Source of the DNA: an uncultured Lachnospiraceae bacterium
GTDB lineage: Bacteria > Bacillota > Clostridia > Lachnospirales > Lachnospiraceae
NCBI GenBank assembly: GCA_902789555.1
Contig: CADAOF010000006.1
Span: 44,812-108,811 of the forward strand
Direction: 5' to 3'
Length of the DNA stretch: 64,000 bases
The notes under the pieces are model-generated. The model was given only the letters and a program-made list of their open reading frames with translations, did not search any database and had not been told where the DNA came from. This document shows positions 63,954 to 64,000 of this stretch, in pieces; within the stretch, counting starts at the first letter, position 1, and each line of letters starts with the position of its first letter. The position numbers were made by a program, and so were the translations under genes.

Positions 63954-64000
63954 TCATCGCCCATAATACTCCCGGTACTGCTTTGGTGTCAGGTAATTCA
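63954..64000 (-). CDS. Transposase C-terminus (IS3-like), partial
   Basis: Only the last 14 codons are in the window: NYLTPKQYREYYGR then stop at 63954-63956. This matches the typical integrase-core C-terminal motif of IS3/IS150-type OrfB. The gene continues beyond 64000. Confidence 0.65.
   Translation of the reverse strand, partial: NYLTPKQYREYYGR

Overview
The window looks like chromosomal DNA from a GC-rich, Gram-positive, anaerobic member of the Clostridia, most likely near Lachnospiraceae. The evidence is a GlgC/GlgD pair, an indolepyruvate:ferredoxin oxidoreductase operon, several lipoproteins including a PrsA-like foldase, MBOAT/DHHW/DUF4358 polysaccharide-modification genes, a VTC/DUF4956/beta-helix cluster, strong AGGAGG ribosome-binding sites and many TGnTATAAT promoters. 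This placement is inferred from gene content; no rRNA or tRNA gene is present. Coding density is high. No prophage or CRISPR array was seen. The only clear mobile DNA is the end of an IS3-like element at the right edge, in a short AT-rich stretch.

Layout. 1-900: a DUF4160 / DUF2442-HTH pair with a consensus promoter and built-in palindrome. 916-2894: NhaC-type antiporter and trmB. 3047-5316: a GH31 alpha-glucosidase whose C-terminus appears to be replaced by a hairpin-rich noncoding element. 5317-11043: metG-secA-prfB. 11065-15508: an XRE regulator, a DnaQ-like exonuclease, and a YhaN/YhaO (SbcCD-like) pair. 15642-18007: glgC-glgD. 18148-22888: two peptidases, an APH-like kinase and a GNAT. 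22969-28162 (minus): tldD, tldE, then a zinc-ribbon membrane protein and a TPM-domain protein resembling Bacillus ydjG-ydjH. 28353-30855: an ECF S component, an autoregulated MarR, a 221-bp nested inverted-repeat element and a beta-hydroxyacid dehydrogenase. 30962-37428: a large lipoprotein, membrane proteins, a secreted protein and a MATE exporter. 37558-44173: an envelope/exopolysaccharide O-acylation operon. 44271-49186 (minus): iorA-iorB-CoA-transferase-aminotransferase. 49401-50924 (minus): LytTR plus a membrane partner. 51049-51262: a large hairpin element ending in a terminator. 51287-55840: PrsA-like lipoprotein and mfd. 56069-63088: a surface system of beta-helix lipoprotein, VTC protein, DUF4956 protein, two-component system and a second collagen-like/beta-helix lipoprotein. 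63173-63742: pth. The right edge holds the IS end.

How genes work together. The ior operon reads as amino-acid fermentation: transamination, oxidative decarboxylation to acyl-CoA, then CoA transfer. The 37.5-44.2 kb operon has an MBOAT acyl-donor channel plus three SGNH-type extracytoplasmic proteins (two SGNH, one DHHW), the usual logic of secreted-glycan acylation. At 56-63 kb an OmpR-type response regulator probably controls both flanking lipoprotein genes, because the same 11-bp-spaced TTCAA direct repeat lies before each.

The least explained parts are the three intergenic hairpin elements (4949-5190, 29683-29903, 51049-51225), the tldDE/ydjGH-like operon, and the VTC/DUF4956/beta-helix system.
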